Below are positions 63,044-64,000 of a stretch of DNA of 64,000 bases, piece by piece. Position 1 is the stretch's first letter. The number at the start of each line of letters is the position of its first letter. The stretch is taken from contig NZ_CP011028.1 in the NCBI RefSeq assembly GCF_002221525.1, positions 2,119,001 through 2,183,000 on the forward strand. The letters run 5' to 3'. Position numbers and translations under genes: made by a program. Below the pieces are notes generated by a model. It did no database searches. It was not told the DNA's origin and worked only from the letters and a program-made list of their open reading frames with translations. Source of the DNA: Pseudoalteromonas espejiana DSM 9414 (lineage in GTDB: Bacteria > Pseudomonadota > Gammaproteobacteria > Enterobacterales > Alteromonadaceae).

Positions 63044-63434
63044 TATTTCGGTTGCGCTTGTTAGCTTTATAACCTTCTCAGGGCATGTGTATGCTCAGCA
63101 AGGGTGCCAACTTGAGCACAATGCAACGCCAAGCCAAACTAAGCTTTATACACAGTGCTTGGATACGAAAATAAATCAAGCAAAGTATACTCAGGGTACA
63201 TGGATTCAAAAGCGTAAGTACGAGCTAACAAAGTTAGAAGAGCAAAGCGGTAATACTCAAGTACTATCATTATTTTTAAGAAGCGTTAGCAACCACGAAA
63301 AATACATAGAGGCGAGCTGCCAATGGCGATATATATTAAAACTGCCCAATGCAAGCAAAGCCGCAATTGACTATAAACTGTGTGAGTTAGACCTTATTGA
63401 GCAATTTACTAACGTATTAAAAACACCTATTTAA
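63030..63434 (+). CDS. Unrecognised exported protein at the end of the two-component operon
   Basis: The ATG at 63030 (MTKSSISVALVSFITFSGHV) overlaps the kinase stop by 14 bp; a TTG at 63021 is less likely. The 134-residue protein has a signal peptide (about 1-23, ending HVYAQ) and four Cys in the mature part (QGCQLEH, YTQCLDTK, ASCQWRY, KLCELDL), enough for two disulfides. The spacing faintly recalls LprI/DUF1311 lysozyme-inhibitor-like proteins, but I cannot confirm it. Linked translation with the kinase suggests an envelope-stress role. Confidence 0.6.
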   Translation: MTKSSISVALVSFITFSGHVYAQQGCQLEHNATPSQTKLYTQCLDTKINQAKYTQGTWIQKRKYELTKLEEQSGNTQVLSLFLRSVSNHEKYIEASCQWRYILKLPNASKAAIDYKLCELDLIEQFTNVLKTPI

Positions 63435-63441
63435 ATAGGTG
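63424..63441. repeat. 18-bp perfect palindrome across a stop codon
   Basis: CACCTATTTAAATAGGTG spans the stop codon of the gene at 63030-63434. It may stabilise the transcript end together with the terminator that follows. Confidence 0.55.
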
Positions 63442-63449
63442 AAATTTAT

Positions 63450-63484
63450 AAAGCGATTAATGAGTTTCATTAATCGCTTTTTTG
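63450..63484 (+). terminator. Terminator of the two-component operon
   Basis: AAAGCGATTAATGA, a 3-nt loop and TCATTAATCGCTTT are followed by a T-run. It separates the operon from the convergent permease gene and can probably work both ways. Confidence 0.88.
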
Positions 63485-63490
63485 TGTGTA

Positions 63491-64000
63491 TTAATTTTTA
63501 ATATTTTCCCCTGTGCCAAGCAACGTCGCTACCCAGCGTCCTTCGTCACTTGCCTCAAGCGCAATTTTTACAATCATCGTTAGCGGAACCGACAGCAACA
63601 TACCCACAGTGCCGAGCAGCCAGCCCCAAAATATTAACGACAAAAATACCACCAAGGTAGAAAGCCCTAGCCCTTTGCCCATAAATTTTGGCTCTACAAT
63701 ATTACCCATTACAGTGTTAATTGTTAAATAACCGGCCCCTACAAGCCCCGCTGTTAATGGTCCTTGTGTAATAAGTGCTAATAGCACGGCAGGCACAGCT
63801 GCAATGATAGAGCCGATATTAGGAATGTAATTAAACATAAAGGCAAGCACGCCCCAAAGTACAAAGTAATCAACATCTAAAATCCATAAGTAAAAGGCAG
63901 CAATTATCCCCGTGCCTAAACTAACTAAGGTTTTAATAGCTAAGTAAGAGTTAATAGAAACCAAAAACCGGTCAATTTGCTCCATTTTGCGATCAGGGTC
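63491..64000 (-). CDS. AI-2E family permease (PerM-like), N-terminal part outside window
   Basis: The minus strand is open from the right edge (DPDRKMEQIDRF) to the stop at 63491, about 169 codons, so this is the C-terminal part of the protein. It has membrane segments and the typical GVLAFMFNYIPNIGSIIAAVPAVLLAL, then NIVEPKFMGKGLGLSTLVVFLSLIFWGWLLG. These are the last half of AI-2E/UPF0118 permeases, of which some export AI-2 and others act as ion antiporters. The substrate cannot be told. Confidence 0.88.
   Translation of the reverse strand, partial: DPDRKMEQIDRFLVSINSYLAIKTLVSLGTGIIAAFYLWILDVDYFVLWGVLAFMFNYIPNIGSIIAAVPAVLLALITQGPLTAGLVGAGYLTINTVMGNIVEPKFMGKGLGLSTLVVFLSLIFWGWLLGTVGMLLSVPLTMIVKIALEASDEGRWVATLLGTGENIKN

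Noticed and set aside
1..64000. CRISPR arrays and rRNA genes
   Set aside because: No regularly spaced direct repeats of CRISPR type and no rRNA-like sequence were noticed on either strand.

Overview
The window looks like chromosomal DNA of a marine gammaproteobacterium, most likely Pseudoalteromonas. The strongest pointer is a GH8 protein at 6737-8017 that agrees almost residue for residue with what I remember of the cold-adapted GH8 xylanase of Pseudoalteromonas haloplanktis. The AT-rich base composition, the TonB-dependent receptor style and the core genes (aceK, yciB, yciI, scpA, a trpEGDCFBA operon with fused trpCF) fit the same group. Taxonomy is inferred from gene content only.

Layout. 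(1) 1-1205: an OLD-type AAA ATPase cut by the left edge. (2) 1375-20244: a xylan utilisation locus. It holds two secreted GH10 xylanases plus the decayed tail of a third, a secreted SMP-30/gluconolactonase-type protein and a secreted GH8 xylanase. It also holds a five-gene cassette (SapC, cupin-like, tryptophan-halogenase-like, DUF6445, ThuA), a TonB-dependent receptor, a cytoplasmic GH43 enzyme, a GPH sugar symporter and a Nudix-type (NrtR family) regulator. Secreted enzymes cut xylan, the receptor and symporter import the oligomers, and GH43 finishes them inside the cell. A recurring 17-bp palindrome, ATAGTC-N5-GACTAT, sits in the promoter regions and is my candidate operator for the Nudix regulator. 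(3) 20715-30233: a visibly more AT-rich mobile region with an MbcA/ParS-like protein, a Cro/CI-type repressor, excisionase, tyrosine integrase, an HD-domain protein and an overlapping three-gene operon with two very large tyrosine-recombinase-like proteins. It ends in a 45-nt 3' fragment of a tRNA-Val(GAC) gene, which I read as an attachment site.

(4) 30234-48900: mostly core genes (diguanylate cyclase, carbonic anhydrase, signal peptidase I, quinone oxidoreductase, aceK, a LysR regulator, icd, a glycosyltransferase, yceJ-yceI, scpA-yciO-rnm) with several unknown proteins. (5) 48960-55966: the trp operon, preceded by two separate leader peptides, each with three consecutive Trp codons and each followed by its own intrinsic terminator. 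(6) 55990-64000: DJ-1/PfpI protein, HU, yciB, CPBP protease, NSS transporter, yciI, a PepSY protein with a PhoP/PhoQ-like two-component system, and a truncated AI-2E family permease.

The points that most merit a second look are the tandem trp attenuators, the large recombinase trio beside the tRNA-Val fragment, the palindromic xylan regulon with its degenerate Nudix regulator, the fossil GH10 gene with a duplicated terminator, and the halogenase cassette inside a xylan locus. No CRISPR array, rRNA gene or complete tRNA gene was seen.
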